Shown: one piece after another, positions 51,155 to 62,298 of the stretch
Position numbering within the stretch: the stretch's first letter is position 1
How the letters are laid out: the number at the start of each line of letters is the position of its first letter
DNA from: Tubulanus polymorphus
Taxonomy: Eukaryota; Nemertea; Palaeonemertea; Tubulaniformes; Tubulanidae
Reading direction: 5' to 3'
Length of the DNA: 64,000 nucleotides
Assembly (NCBI RefSeq): GCF_964204645.1
Contig: NC_134031.1
Span: 20,705,307 to 20,769,306 of the forward strand
Notes under the pieces: model-generated
Seen by the model: only the letters and a program-made list of their open reading frames with translations
The model's database searches: none
Told to the model about the DNA's origin: nothing
Made by a program: the position numbers and the translations under genes

Positions 51155-52216
51155 ATGAACGATTGCCAGCCTTCAGATGAACTGAATAATATCTTAAACC
51201 AAACGTTAACTTGGGGCAGCAGTTTGATTGTAGCTGTAGGATTGATGGGAAACTTTTTAACGTTAATGGCTTTAGGGAATCGTGACCGTATCTTCAAATA
51301 CTCGGTTAATGCATATATAGGACTTATAGCTATTACGGACATTCTTATGTTGATAATGAGAACTTTTGTCTTTTGGATTCAGGTATTGACAATCGGACTG
51401 AGCAATTTTTCATGCAAAACTATGCAGTTTTTCATGTACTACACGAATCACGTGAACATTTGGCTGATAGTGGCCTTGACCGCCGAGCGCGCAGTCATCG
51501 TTACATGCCCATTCCTTATAAAACGTTTAGACATGAGGAAAATCTCTTTGGTCGCCATGGCGGCTATATTTATTACAATGATCTACTTGGATATGCCGAC
51601 GTACGTAGTATTTGAACGAGTAGAATTTCACTACGGTAATTTGACGATACCTCAGTGTGTGACGCGATTGGATGACGAGGAACGCGCCGCAATGACCAGG
51701 ATTTTCAACATATTGTCGACATCTTTCGACGCGTACATTCCCTTGCTATTGTTATTTGCGTTGAATTCATTAATCGTCGTGAAAATCAGTAAAGCGACTC
51801 AGAAGCGCCGGAGTATAGTCGCTTTCAGCGAGAATCGACAGAGAATAGCGTCGTCGCAGATTCAGGTTACCTGCATGTTACTAGCCGCCTCGATTACATT
51901 CCTAATTCTTAATCTGCCTTTTGCAGTCTATCAGATATATCGCGATTATAGTAGCAGTGAAGCGGAACTAACGTGCACAGAAGCTACCAAACAAGGTATC
52001 TGGTACGTCGCCTCAAATTTGCTGCTTGATTTGAGCCACGCCGTAAACTGTTTTATCTATTGTCTGAGTAATAAAGCGTTTAGAAAACAACTTATCGCTA
52101 ATGTAATCGTTTGCCTTCGATGTTTTAGAATCAGTTGCAAATGCGCTGAAAAACATTCGAATAAGCTACTGCCGAGCAGTACAGGCGTTACAACTCTTAC
52201 CGGAAATAAATATTGA
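51155..52216 (+). CDS. rhodopsin-class (class A) GPCR 2, orphan, intronless
   Basis: 353 residues in one exon. N-glycosylation site NQT at residue 15; helix 1 SLIVAVGLMGNFLTLMAL with GN; helix 2 YIGLIAITDILMLIM; helix 3 begins with Cys (FSCKTMQFF) and ends AERAVIV, where AER replaces DRY; loop 2 holds the partner Cys (IPQCV); helix 6 ITFLILNLPFAVYQI; helix 7 SHAVNCFIYCLSNKAFR. This layout is that of invertebrate FMRFamide- or peptide-receptor-like GPCRs (family knowledge); the ligand is unknown. The tail has several Cys (CLRCFRISCKC), likely palmitoylated. A degraded fragment of a paralog lies at about 55217-55320. Its 3' end faces methyltransferase D, 324 bases away. Confidence 0.93.
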   Translation: MNDCQPSDELNNILNQTLTWGSSLIVAVGLMGNFLTLMALGNRDRIFKYSVNAYIGLIAITDILMLIMRTFVFWIQVLTIGLSNFSCKTMQFFMYYTNHVNIWLIVALTAERAVIVTCPFLIKRLDMRKISLVAMAAIFITMIYLDMPTYVVFERVEFHYGNLTIPQCVTRLDDEERAAMTRIFNILSTSFDAYIPLLLLFALNSLIVVKISKATQKRRSIVAFSENRQRIASSQIQVTCMLLAASITFLILNLPFAVYQIYRDYSSSEAELTCTEATKQGIWYVASNLLLDLSHAVNCFIYCLSNKAFRKQLIANVIVCLRCFRISCKCAEKHSNKLLPSSTGVTTLTGNKY

Positions 52217-52540
52217 AACCTTTAACCTTTACAGTAAATAACGTAGTGTTGAATATAATAGTGTGATGTTTGCAAAAGAAAATTCGGTAATATACGGTTT
52301 GTTGGAAACCGCTAGTGAGATTTCATTCATTTGGAAAACAATGGATATGATAACATGGAAGTAATAGAATTACAGTACAGCAAGAGTCTTCAAGTCTACA
52401 AGACGAAATTTATTTCGGGGCTGCATTGTACGAGAATTTTGGAAATGTTGTGCTGTGTTATCTGTACGGCGCCTGCGAAACGTTCGCCTGGTAGCATTCG
52501 TGGAAATCATTGTTTGGCAGCTGTTGTGGTCACGACGATA

Positions 52541-55006
52541 TCAACACTTCCGCGACATCAGCATGAATACGGTGGATTTAATGTTCATCGTCGTTTCACC
52601 AGTTATTTTCGGATTGCGAAATATATCAAGTATTCTGTAATAGAAAAGAACGTTTTACGTAAAATGGAACGCAATCAATAAAACTAAAGCTAAGCCTGAT
52701 TGACTACACGAATTACTTTCTAATATTTCAGATATAAGTTGAATTATGTTTTCCTTGTGAATTTAATGTGCATGATATTCATATGATTACTACTTAACTT
52801 ATAAAGCTCAACTACATGTAATCTGAATTGAATAGTAAAAGAATAACTTGAATACTCGAATAACATGTAATGAATCTGCCAGATTCGTGGATTAGATGCC
52901 AGTAAAAATCAAATTCTATCAGTTAGTGCATTTACCTTTGCCTGAAATAGTCCATACAGTCGACATTTGGTATATTTGCTTGAAATTGACAAAAATCTTC
53001 CGAACAGCTGATAAAATGAAGATATTCGTCGATTGTTCTTTGACCGTTTAGTAATGAATAGAATCTGCAAATAAACGAAATGGGGCAATTTATATACGGT
53101 CAATAAAGAAATTTAGAAAGATTTGTGCGTCGAAACATACATGTCAAATAACTGGAGAACAGTCAAATTGGTGATCTAGATGAAATGGCGAACGCACCAA
53201 ACAATATTAGCGAGGCAAAAAATAATTCACGCGCCATAAAACATATTCACGCGGTCTCCAAATTCAACTCGTTTGTTTTTGGATCCACCAAAAGTTGCGC
53301 GTTTGTGACACACAGATTTAATTAAGACAAATAGAATTCGAACCGCCCTTTTGCAGCCCTCGCATTTCCAAATCTGTCCTTTTCAAATCAAGTGCCTATT
53401 CAGGACCATCCCCTTCGCAGAATCCTAGTTCCGCCCTGGACCCTGATGGTATGATTTTGCTATTCCACTCGGTGAGAAAACTTTAAGAATAACTTAAAGA
53501 GATAACTTTAACCAGTAAGACATTCTCCAATTTTAAACTCACCTTCTCTCGTTTTCAAAACAAGGTTCCAGTTCCGCATATTGTTTTTCGCAAGTCGTTA
53601 ACCAGCTTCCCAAATGCTGTTCCTTGTTAGTAAATACCTATACATCGGGAGAAATGTAAATAGACGCATGAAGTCCTAAAATCAATTCGCAGATGTTTGT
53701 TGTTGTCTCGGAAACTTTAGTCGCTGATGAGCTTTTTGGACCAATAAGTCACAGAACCCAAATGCCCAAAAGTCCCGTGGTCCACTAAAGAAGCTCATTG
53801 CATATACATCTTACACCCTCTTTACCTCATCGACGAATCTATTAACGGCTTCAGACTCATTCGGAAATCCGTCGCAATCAAACAAAGGCCAGTTATATCC
53901 CCAAATTGCCAGGACACCGCCCGGTTTCAGAATGCGACGAACCTCTTCGTAAAACGTTGGGATGTCGAAACATAACAGCGAAGACGCAACAGTAACGAGT
54001 GTAGTGGAATCATCGGCCACTGGTAAAGTTGTTCCTTCTCCTAATCTGAAAATAGTTATGTCAAAAGAATGTAGGAATTCTGTGGTGCTCAAAAACTACG
54101 TTACGCGTAGACGGAAGGGGGTTACAAGGGAGGGGTGCTGGAACCATAATCTAGATTTTAGCAAATAGCGGGGAGGGGGTGAATTATTTTTACGTTAGAT
54201 TATAGAGAGGGTCTTTCCAAAATGTGTTACAGGTTACATGTTGTTACCAAGGGGGGGGGGGGGGTACCGAAATTTCCCCAAAAATGTGTTACGCAATTTT
54301 TGAACAGCCCCTGGTCAGCTATTTTCGTCAAATGACGGGAAATAGAAAATATTTTCATAACTCTGATGTACAGCGATATAAAATGAATACATTTCAAATG
54401 TTTGCGTCAAATCCAGACCGATAACTGTGAACTGGGGCGTCCGGGTAAATACAGCGCTCGCTGACAACTGTCATTAAAATTATGGCCCATTGACATTTCT
54501 GCTGTATCGGCCGATAGCGAATAAAGAGCATCTGAGTTCAGGGCTAATGATAATACATTGAACTTCTCCATGTACAATTGATATATCTTAGTAAGTTCCG
54601 TGAAGGGCATAGAACCTACTTATATTCTATATTCTCGTGTACGTTTCGTCTTTTCGCTTCTTCTATCTGCGCCTGGCTACAATCTACGCCTATCAGAGTT
54701 TGGAAATGATCAGCGAATAGCGGTGTACTCTGTCCGGACCCGCAGCCGACATCAACCAACTGATCGAAAGGCAATTGTTTGTTTCTCTGTGGAAATTATG
54801 AGAAAACTTTCAAATACGCGTGAACTGTTATCTTTATTATCATGAATTTTATTATTTTTATTATGAATGGTCTCATGAAGGTTATGATCGAAACTCACTT
54901 CATCTTCTGTCAAGAAATTCACGACAGCGTCTTTCAAATCCGGAGGGTACGAAATTCGCGTCCAGGCATATCTGGAAACTAAATCCCTTTCTTGAAACGG
55001 GTCCAT
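52541..55006 (-). CDS. SAM-dependent methyltransferase D (divergent paralog)
   Basis: Six phased exons: 54899-55006, 54620-54786, 53826-54045, 53543-53637, 52936-53064, 52541-52634; 270 residues. Class I (Methyltransf_11 type) fold of the trans-aconitate-methyltransferase-like family: FQERDLVSRYAWTRISYPPD at the start, the SAM-binding LVDVGCGSGQSTPLFADHF, DCSQAQIEEAKRRN, and FYEEVRRILKPGGVLAIWGY. The third exon reads SSLLCFDIPTFY where A, B and C have a His-Trp-Phe-Asp motif, so the substrate side may differ. Intron positions and phases equal those of B and C. AATAAA lies on this strand at 52409-52414. A plus-strand ORF over exon 6 is only its antisense. Substrate unknown. It is head-to-head with methyltransferase A, 653 bases apart. 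Confidence 0.92.
54090..54312. mobile_element. MITE-like element in intron 2 of methyltransferase D
   Basis: One end GGTGCTCAAAAACTACGTTA, other end TGTGTTACGCAATTTTTGAA followed by CAGCCCC: imperfect inverted termini. Inside is G-rich, with GGGAGGGGTGC, GGGGAGGGGGTG and a run of 15 G at about 54251-54265. Confidence 0.6.
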
Positions 55007-55216
55007 AACTTTCACTTTCGAGCTTTGTTTTGTCAATTGAAATAAAAAAAACACATATATCTATTCCGATTTGCGGAGCTCTGGAGGGGTCACTGATATA
55101 CTGATACAGAGCTAGATAATTATATGCATAGAATGATTTATAAAATGTCCTGGAGAGTTATGAATTACCACACTATATTTCACCCAGTTCCAACACGTTG
55201 AATATTATTCATAGAT

Positions 55217-55325
55217 AATCGGACGGAGCAATTTTTCATGTATTTCACGAATCACGTGAACATTTCATAGTTTATACGTCCATGACCTGAATCGTCGACG
55301 TGTTTAGGAAAATGTGAAAATAATG
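55217..55325 (+). pseudogene. broken fragment of a GPCR 2 paralog
   Basis: ATCGGACGGAGCAATTTTTC followed by ATG and TTTCACGAATCACGTGAACA matches GPCR 2 at about 51393-51460, which encodes the start of helix 3. About 21 bases are missing between two copies of TTTTTCATG present in GPCR 2, as in a slip between short direct repeats. The following CGACGTGTTTAGGAAAATGTG may match the loop 2 coding part (AACGTTTAGACATGAGGAAAAT). It cannot code. Confidence 0.75.
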
Positions 55326-55659
55326 TGGCAACTTGGTGTCTGAAAAGTAGGCCTATAGTGGCTGATTCGGGCCAAAACGAAAATTCAATTTCGTTTAGGT
55401 CAATCTTGTTTTTCTCTTAGATTAGATATGATACGTAGATATCTAATTTTAATATGTAAATGTTCAAAAATTACAGACGAATACAGAAAAATTGCATCAT
55501 TTTCGAGAACCATAAAAGAAGATTGATTGATAAAACAATTATACCCGAGACATTTGGATAAATGGACGACTATTTTGTTGTCACATGCATATGCGTCACA
55601 CATTTGATATTTATAATACTGAAACACACACACACACGATGTAAACCGAAAGAAGAACG

Positions 55660-57684
55660 ATGGAAAACAGAAGGTTTGAAGATAAAGACCACGCTTCCCG
55701 ATACGCTCAGGCTCGATTCTCTTATCCAGCAGACCTAAAGGATACCATTTTAGATCTTCTTACAGAAAATACGGTAAGCATTTCAGTCAGCAGGGGTGGA
55801 TTTAAGGGTAGTCTTGAATGTCCGGACACCTGCCTTCCCATTGCTGTAGCCCTTTCCACCAAGACGGAGATATTGTGAACCGGCAAATTTGATACTCATC
55901 CTCTCGGGAAAATTGCATCTTTTAGGATGCAATTCATAAGAAGCATCTTATAACGGAGGGTGGGAACACCCGCTAGTGGTCTCTGGCTTGGGTGCTTCAT
56001 CCGAGAAATGCATTTTATCTTCTTCTGGCTTTCAATTTTCTTATATCCGCCCCTGTCTTGCTTTGCAGCAGATGATGTACAATAAAAGTTATACACCAAA
56101 AATGAATGTTCAACATTTTCTGAAGCAATGACCGTTTTACATTCAGGATTTTCGTCCACCGTTTTGTCAGCTGATTGATGTCGGCTGCGGTTCTGGACAG
56201 AGTACACCACTTTTCGCGGATCATTTCGATCGTCTGATCGGTTTGGATGTGAGCCAGGCACAAATAGAAGAGGCTAATACTCGCAATACGTATGCGAATA
56301 TCAAATATCTGTACGTATGAACTAAAAGCTAGTGCTTGTAAAAGTATTTCCTGTTCCAGTCAACGAATGAAGTAGAAATGTAGGTCCGACCTTCGTTATA
56401 TATACATAATACACAAAACATATACAGGCATTCCGCATGAATGGCCTGAATCCAATCAGCAATAGGTGATACTTAAACATAAAAAACGGGTAAAAGTAAA
56501 GGAAGGCATTCATACGTTTCGGTATGAAATTATTCTGCAATCTTTATCAGACGTTTATGTATTTTGTATTTTTCAGAATAGGAGATGCGTCGTCGTTACC
56601 TGTGGAAGACGAGTCTACTGAAATCATTACTGCCGCTACAGCAGTGCATTGGTTCGATATACCCAAATTCTACGAAGAGGTTCGCCGGATGTTGAAACCG
56701 GGAGGCGTCCTCGCCTTGTGGGGTTCCGCATTAAAACACGGCAGTATAGAATGCGTTGATAACGCGCAACGGTCCAAGGCCGCCACGGACACACTCAGAC
56801 AGGTACAACGAGAAATTATGTGATTTATTCAACACGCATAGCTAGAAATTTGTCTTTAAGAAAAACTGCACTACCTAAATAACATAATATCTGTTTTATA
56901 CGTAAGAATTCTACTCCGAAATCAATTCTTATCTTTTATCATTACAGATAGTAGATGAAGAATGGGCGGGATGGGGACGTAAAAACGCGAATAAGGGTCA
57001 TTACATTCACGAATTGAAGCCGTGTTTTCAAACTGAAAAGAGGTAAGTATTCTAAAATCTAATGCATACAAGATAAAAGGAGAAGTGATCATGAATTAAA
57101 GCTGTAAACATGCTGATACTGATAACGGAAGCGAGCTGGGGGCCGAGAGAAAAATCATGAATGAAAATAAAATTCGAGTTTTTAAATTCAATTCCTTTCA
57201 ACTATCAGCTCTTTAATCGCGATTTATTATCTCGCAATTAAATAGATTTCTATTTCAATTCTATCTTTTCTTTTCTACCGGCGGCCATTCATTCAATCAA
57301 AAACATTTCGTTCGAATCAAAAAAATATCTATTTTCACCATGTCACCTCCGGGCTGAACCTAATCTTAAAGATAAAAGAACATTCAAACAGATCCTGTTC
57401 TCATTATTTATTCTCCATAATTCTGCCCATGTAAGTTAAATGGTATTTGTTTTTTATTTGTAAGATACAACACGAAGGTCGCAGTTAAACAGACGTTAGA
57501 CGAATTCATCTTGTACATGAGCACCTTCTCGTCATTCGAGAAAATCCAACAATCCGACAAAACAAGGGATTATTCTGCAGAGATTAAAAACCGATTTCTG
57601 AACGCGTTAGGATATCCGGAATCTGCCGGAGACACGAAACTTACCGTTTCAGTGCCGCTGTACTGTCTTTTTACGAAGAAATAG
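55660..57684 (+). CDS. SAM-dependent methyltransferase A
   Basis: Five phased exons: 55660-55773, 56147-56310, 56577-56802, 56948-57042, 57465-57684; 272 residues, the usual size for this family. MENRRFEDKDHASRYAQARF opens it; LIDVGCGSGQSTPLFADHF binds SAM; then GLDVSQAQIEEANTR, ITAATAVHWFDIPKFYEEVR and MLKPGGVLALWG. The C-terminus ends SVPLYCLFTKK. It belongs with the trans-aconitate-methyltransferase-like or fungal Crg1-like class I enzymes (family knowledge); cytosolic, substrate not predictable. Exon 5 here corresponds to exons 5 and 6 of B, C and D: the last intron is missing without loss of coding sequence. Confidence 0.94.
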
Positions 57685-58233
57685 ACAATCGAGTTTAATG
57701 AAAATGGCATAGGAATTCGATCAGTACCATTTCTAACATCTAATTCAAGTTACCCTTATTATGCGAGTGAAATATAGCAAGAAATATTATTGAACTATTG
57801 TCGATGCTGTTTCTTTGTGTTCGCGTTTTTTATGTTTGATATTTTCCAAGCCGAAAAAAGTGGTCAACAACAACAAAAAATTGGGCGGCTGTCCAGTAAC
57901 ATTGTTCACAATATCAATAACACATTTCAACACATATACGTATGCCCGTGAAATTATCAGGATCGAATGACGAAGCTGGTGAATTTACTGACTTTGATAA
58001 TGTATATTGCCAGAGTCAATGATTAAGATTTGAATTTTGATTCAGAATGCTGACATAAGAAAGTTGATACAAACACCGGTAGTAGGATTCAGAAACGTGT
58101 TAATCACTTTATTGTTTGCCCTCTAATATATGACGTTTTCATATGGAGCGACAAATCTTAGTCTTAGGTCGTAGGTCATAGATAAAGATATACAACCTTT
58201 ATAAACGCGTTTCACCACGGTCATTGTGCAGCC
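57685..58233. other. intergenic, methyltransferase A to B
   Basis: AT-rich; no ORF or repeat recognised. Presumably holds the A 3'UTR and the B promoter; no clear TATA box or poly(A) signal. Confidence 0.5.
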
Positions 58234-60272
58234 ATGGAATACAGAATTTTTGAAGATAAGGACCTCGTAGCTAGATATGCGAAGGCTCGTTTCTCGTACC
58301 CACAAGATCTCAAAGAAGCTGTTCTAGAGTTTCTCGCAGAATCGGTGAGTTGTGTGAGTTTTGTACGGAATACTTGTCATAAAAGCCTTTTAAGCCGTGT
58401 ACATATTGATACGTTTCATGAGCAAATCATCTCTGTGTCGGTGACCACGATAAGGGCCATGTTGTTTATACCATTCGTTGTGTCAAGTCTTAACTAATCG
58501 GATTTTCTGCGATTTGGGCCCTAAACATTTATGAAAGTCTGTCCTTCCGTCATTTGTTGTTGATTGTCAGTGACTACGATTTGTATCTTTGTTGTACATT
58601 TTTAGATACTGTCGGTTTTCTTGTATTCTGTTCTAGAATCTTAGTCCACCGTTTGGTCAGTTGGTTGATGTCGGTTGTGGCTCTGGACAAAGCACGCCAC
58701 TTTTTGCTGATCAATTTCAAAACCTTATTGGCGTTGATTTCAGTGAGGCTCAAATCGAAGAAGCGAAAAAATGCAACGATCACCAAAATATAACATATCT
58801 GTAAGTGAACTATGCCATTCAATTTTTCTATCAAAGCACATTTTCGTGTAATCTTCTAAACAATAATGTTTTGTTTGAGGGATTTGTATTCTAAAGACAG
58901 TACAGTGTATAGTGTAGCTGCCACCCTTTGTGGTAACATTTGGAATCTTTCTAATGATTGATAAACTCTTTTGCAGAGTTCAGGACGCTTATTCCTTGCC
59001 GATAGAAGACTCGTCTACGGATTTAGTAACCTGTGCTGCCTCAATTCATTGGTTTGATCTTCCACGGTTTTACGAAGAAGTCAGAAGGATCCTAAAGCCA
59101 GGAGGTGTGCTAGCCGCCTGGTCGTATAGATACCCGGATGTAGAGTATGAAGGTCATCCCGAAGCTTCGGAACGCGCTAGTGAAGTTATCAAACATGTAT
59201 ATGTAATACCTTATTTTTGATAGAAAAGAAAAATAATCTCAAATGAAGTTATAGGTCTACATTGTTTTAGTAAACATCGCAAATACAGTCAACCACCGAT
59301 ATACCGCCCTCCCGTAGACGGCACCACCCCCACCTACCCCAGGTGTACATCTCTTTACAAATACATAGTAAAGCATCCCCGATATACCGCCATATTCTCT
59401 TACCGCCAAAATCGTTCTGCACCGATGTGGGCCCGCGGTATATCGAGGGTTGACTGTATATGAATAAGAAAATAAAAACTGGAGGAATGATTTTATATGC
59501 CGATTAAACTGATACCAGAACTTTTTGGCTGCATTCCACCTGATGATGACCTTAAGTCAAACGCCCAAAGCAGTCTCAAACATTCATCTACTGCTTATAC
59601 GGATTATAATGATTTGTTCGCCCGACGTCGTAAATATAACTTCTTTCTTTCAGATGGAAACAAAGGAATGGATTGAGGGAGGTTGGAGGGCGCACGTAAC
59701 CACCGTTTGTGATCAGTTTTATGCTAACGTACCGATGTGTTTTGCGGGATCTGAAAAGAGGTGATTGCCAGGAAACTAAACGCAATTTTCGAAGATTGTA
59801 AAGCAATTGACGCCAGCTCAAACTTATGTCTCTTCAGGTTTTTATCCACGTTAGAATTGGCACGATCTGTGGACGAATATGTCTTGTTAGTCAGTACGTA
59901 TTCAAGTTACCAGAAATTAAAAGAAGACCGACCAAATTGGGACTACCTGGGTGAACTAAAACAGAGGTATAATTTAGATGAATACAGAAAATTTGAAAAT
60001 GAACTCATTTTGTAGCTTAATCAATAGAATCTACATGTATTTAAGTTTTTAGGTGAAAACTTTAAGCATAAACCTTACATTCTGTATGCATTCTTTTGAT
60101 ATATCTATCAGGGGTCATAGATGTTTTAAGTGCTTCAGTTTTCAGTAGATGATTATTTTTATTTTTCAGGCTTCTGGGTGCATTAGGAAATCCCGATACT
60201 GGTGGAAAAACTGAAATTGTTTTAAAGATTCCTTTGTTCATGTTCATGTCTAAAAAACCCATAGACTCGTAA
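58234..60272 (+). CDS. SAM-dependent methyltransferase B
   Basis: Six phased exons: 58234-58344, 58637-58800, 58977-59196, 59654-59760, 59838-59966, 60170-60272; 277 residues. MEYRIFEDKDLVARYAKARF, the SAM site LVDVGCGSGQSTPLFADQF, VDFSEAQIEEAKK, AASIHWFDLPRFYEEVRRIL, KPGGVLAAWSYRYPDVEYEG, and IPLFMFMSKKP near the end. All expected motifs are intact. The exon 3 donor could instead be six bases later (GTAATA), adding two residues; the paralogs favour the one given. The reading beyond 59966 is open to a stop at 60013, so an unspliced end is possible, but the paralogs share exon 6. A MITE (59285-59461) sits in intron 3. Substrate unknown. Confidence 0.94.
59285..59461. mobile_element. MITE with near-perfect inverted termini
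   Basis: Left ACAGTCAACCACCGATATAC CGCC, right GGCGGTATATC-type sequence (CGCGGTATATCGAGGGTTGA CTGTA). Inside, GCATCCCCGATATACCGCCA repeats the terminal motif, so two half elements may be nested. About 177 bp, non-coding, in methyltransferase B intron 3. Confidence 0.8.
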
Positions 60273-60391
60273 TGATTTGATACGTCAGAAATTTCATTAG
60301 TTTGGTGCAGTAACCGATCATCGGTGTTCCATCGTGTTGGACATAAAACAGCCATTGGTGTAGGATATTTCTTTATTTTTCAAATCAGTGT

Positions 60392-61351
60392 TTATTTGTA
60401 TGTTTTCCTACAGCAAATCTTTGCGGTGAAATACGCACGAATTTCATGTCCTAATAAAAGATATATGTAAAAATTAATGGCATAGTTACAAACTTGGAAC
60501 TGAGTGAATACATCGTACAGGAAATCTTTCTGCTCCGCGGGCACGTGTAAGAATGCAGTTGTTGAAGATGGTATTGTAAATACTGCAAATGCCAATGAGA
60601 TCGTTACAAGCATTTTTGTTGTACGTTTTGATTTTGTGGTTTTCTTATCAGACGAAACCATTTTTGAACCTCTGAATAATTTAAATATTATTATAGAATT
60701 TGACGTTATAATCAAAGACAAAGGTAGAAAATAAACGTAGATGACAATTGTGATATAAAGGCGGATCAGATCAGACAATTCGTAGTAACAACCAAACGTC
60801 TGCCCCGGAAAATACATTTGAATAGTAGGTAGAAGATATAGGACCAGCGCGTTCACTCCAATGACCATCAATATAGTAAATCTAGCGAATCTCGGTGTAC
60901 ATATCAAACGAGCTGTGATGGGGAAGAGAACAACTGCCGCTCGTTCTAGAGATATCGCTACTATCAACCACGAACTATTACAGGCTGCAAGTGCCATAGC
61001 AAATTCGTAGATTTGACAACTAACCAGAGATTTCATGACGAATACTGGACCAGTTTCTATGTGCAAGAGCAGAAACTGTACCACGGGCATCAAAGTCAAG
61101 TTGATGCAATATACGGAATCACTGACAGCCAAAACGATAAGATAGTTAGCGTAAGATAAAACCCGGAATCTGGGACTTGTCATTATCAGAAACGTAGCCG
61201 AATTTCCGAATACACCTAACATGAACAAGATGATCAGAATGACCAATGACATTATGCGGTAGCTACCAGACTTGTTCGCCACGGACATTATGACGATGTA
61301 ACTGCTGTAAGTTCGACCAATTGGCATCTGAGTAGAATTCATGATGAGCAT
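60392..61351 (-). CDS. rhodopsin-class (class A) GPCR 3, orphan, intronless
   Basis: 319 residues in one exon (316 if it starts at the MNSTQ methionine, which puts an N-glycosylation site NST at once). Helix 1 VILIILFMLGVFGNSATFLI with GN; helix 2 YLIVLAVSDSVYCI; Cys opens helix 3 (VSCQIYEF), which ends SLERAAVVLFP with LER for DRY; loop 2 has the partner Cys (FGCYYEL); helix 6 LVTISLAFAVFTIPSS; helix 7 VCNYAINFYIYLLLGHEIR with INFYIY for NPxxY. Two Cys near the end (AKICCRK) may be palmitoylated. A peptide-receptor-like orphan. Its stop is 120 bases from that of methyltransferase B, tail to tail. Confidence 0.92.
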   Translation of the reverse strand: MLIMNSTQMPIGRTYSSYIVIMSVANKSGSYRIMSLVILIILFMLGVFGNSATFLIMTSPRFRVLSYANYLIVLAVSDSVYCINLTLMPVVQFLLLHIETGPVFVMKSLVSCQIYEFAMALAACNSSWLIVAISLERAAVVLFPITARLICTPRFARFTILMVIGVNALVLYLLPTIQMYFPGQTFGCYYELSDLIRLYITIVIYVYFLPLSLIITSNSIIIFKLFRGSKMVSSDKKTTKSKRTTKMLVTISLAFAVFTIPSSTTAFLHVPAEQKDFLYDVFTQFQVCNYAINFYIYLLLGHEIRAYFTAKICCRKTYK

Positions 61352-62196
61352 AGACTGTCTGCATCACAATTATTGATAATGTCATTTATATACAGCATTC
61401 ATTTGCCGGATATCAAATGATAAGCGCCGTTGGCACTGAGTATAGAAATTCTTTGAAATATAACATGATAATCAGAAAGGCGATATATTGTGTAAAATGT
61501 AATGCAACTATTAAATGTAATTCCTGAACACAAATAAATGCAGAATGGCGCGAGGCTCAACTTAAAACATGACAGAAACTGGCCGATGCCTAGCATTAGC
61601 AGCACGAAAAAAACATTGAACAAGAGCAAAAACCTTATTCGTATAGCAGCGCTGCTTAGTGGTTTTGCGAGAAAGACATGAATTTAAGGAAACAAAATTT
61701 TGCTCAACAATATTTCTTCTTTTTGAAATCTAATTTATCAACTTGATCAACCACACGCGTACAAATTTAATACAATGTGTTGTCTTCAACGGGGTCGAGT
61801 GAAGTGATAGTGCAAAAGTCAAATATATATAGATATAGATATATAATATGGTTTATATATGAATATTGTTGAGAGGTGCATGCACGACTGGGTGTATCGA
61901 ATGTACAGAGTGTCTGGGAAAAATGCCATCTAACAATCGAAAATGATTTGAGAAGATTCAGTGTGACTTTTAGGGAATAGTTGAATGTATTGGAGTCACT
62001 CCTGAACCTTCTCTTTTTGTTGCACTTTAAAATCTTGGTGTCAAAATTCAGATGACATTTTTCAATGACACTTTGAATAAGTTTCCCCAATGTTATAAAT
62101 ACGCTGTTGCATTTTTCGCTGAGTAGAAGGCAAGGTGGCATATATAACCGTGGAACGACTTAGAACGTTGGCAAATCTGATCGATACACTTCAGTA
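61352..62196. other. intergenic, upstream of GPCR 3 and methyltransferase C
   Basis: AT-rich; ORFs of 76 and 124 codons on the minus strand have no recognisable features. (TATA)n-like stretch at 61826-61850. Confidence 0.5.
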
Positions 62197-62275
62197 CGGA
62201 ATACAGAAAGTTTAAGGATAAGGCTCGTGTAGCTGCTCGAAGGCTCTCGTACAGCAAGGCGCATACAACTGTATC
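62197..62275 (+). pseudogene. relic of a methyltransferase first exon
   Basis: CGGAATACAGAAAGTTTAAG GATAAG, then CGTGTAGCTGCTCGAAGGCT and CTCGTACAG, follows exon 1 of methyltransferase C (start 62299) almost base for base, but the ATG is ACG and several conserved residues are changed (EYRKFKDKARVAARRLSY against EYRRFEDKDHVARYAESR). No donor or further exon follows. It lies about 100 bases before the real exon. Confidence 0.75.
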
Positions 62276-62298
62276 GGAGAGTCCGATCATACTTAAAT

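Noticed and set aside
52331-52681. Plus-strand ORFs of 116 and 61 codons, one with a GPCR-like ending
   Set aside because: They are antisense to the last exon of methyltransferase D, which is phased and matches its paralogs.
59761-60015. Methyltransferase B ending at the stop at 60013 without a sixth exon
   Set aside because: C and D splice at the same point to an exon that matches 60170-60272, and the resulting end aligns with A.
61767-62141. 124-codon minus ORF upstream of methyltransferase C
   Set aside because: No domain, membrane or splice signals; composition like the AT-rich surroundings.
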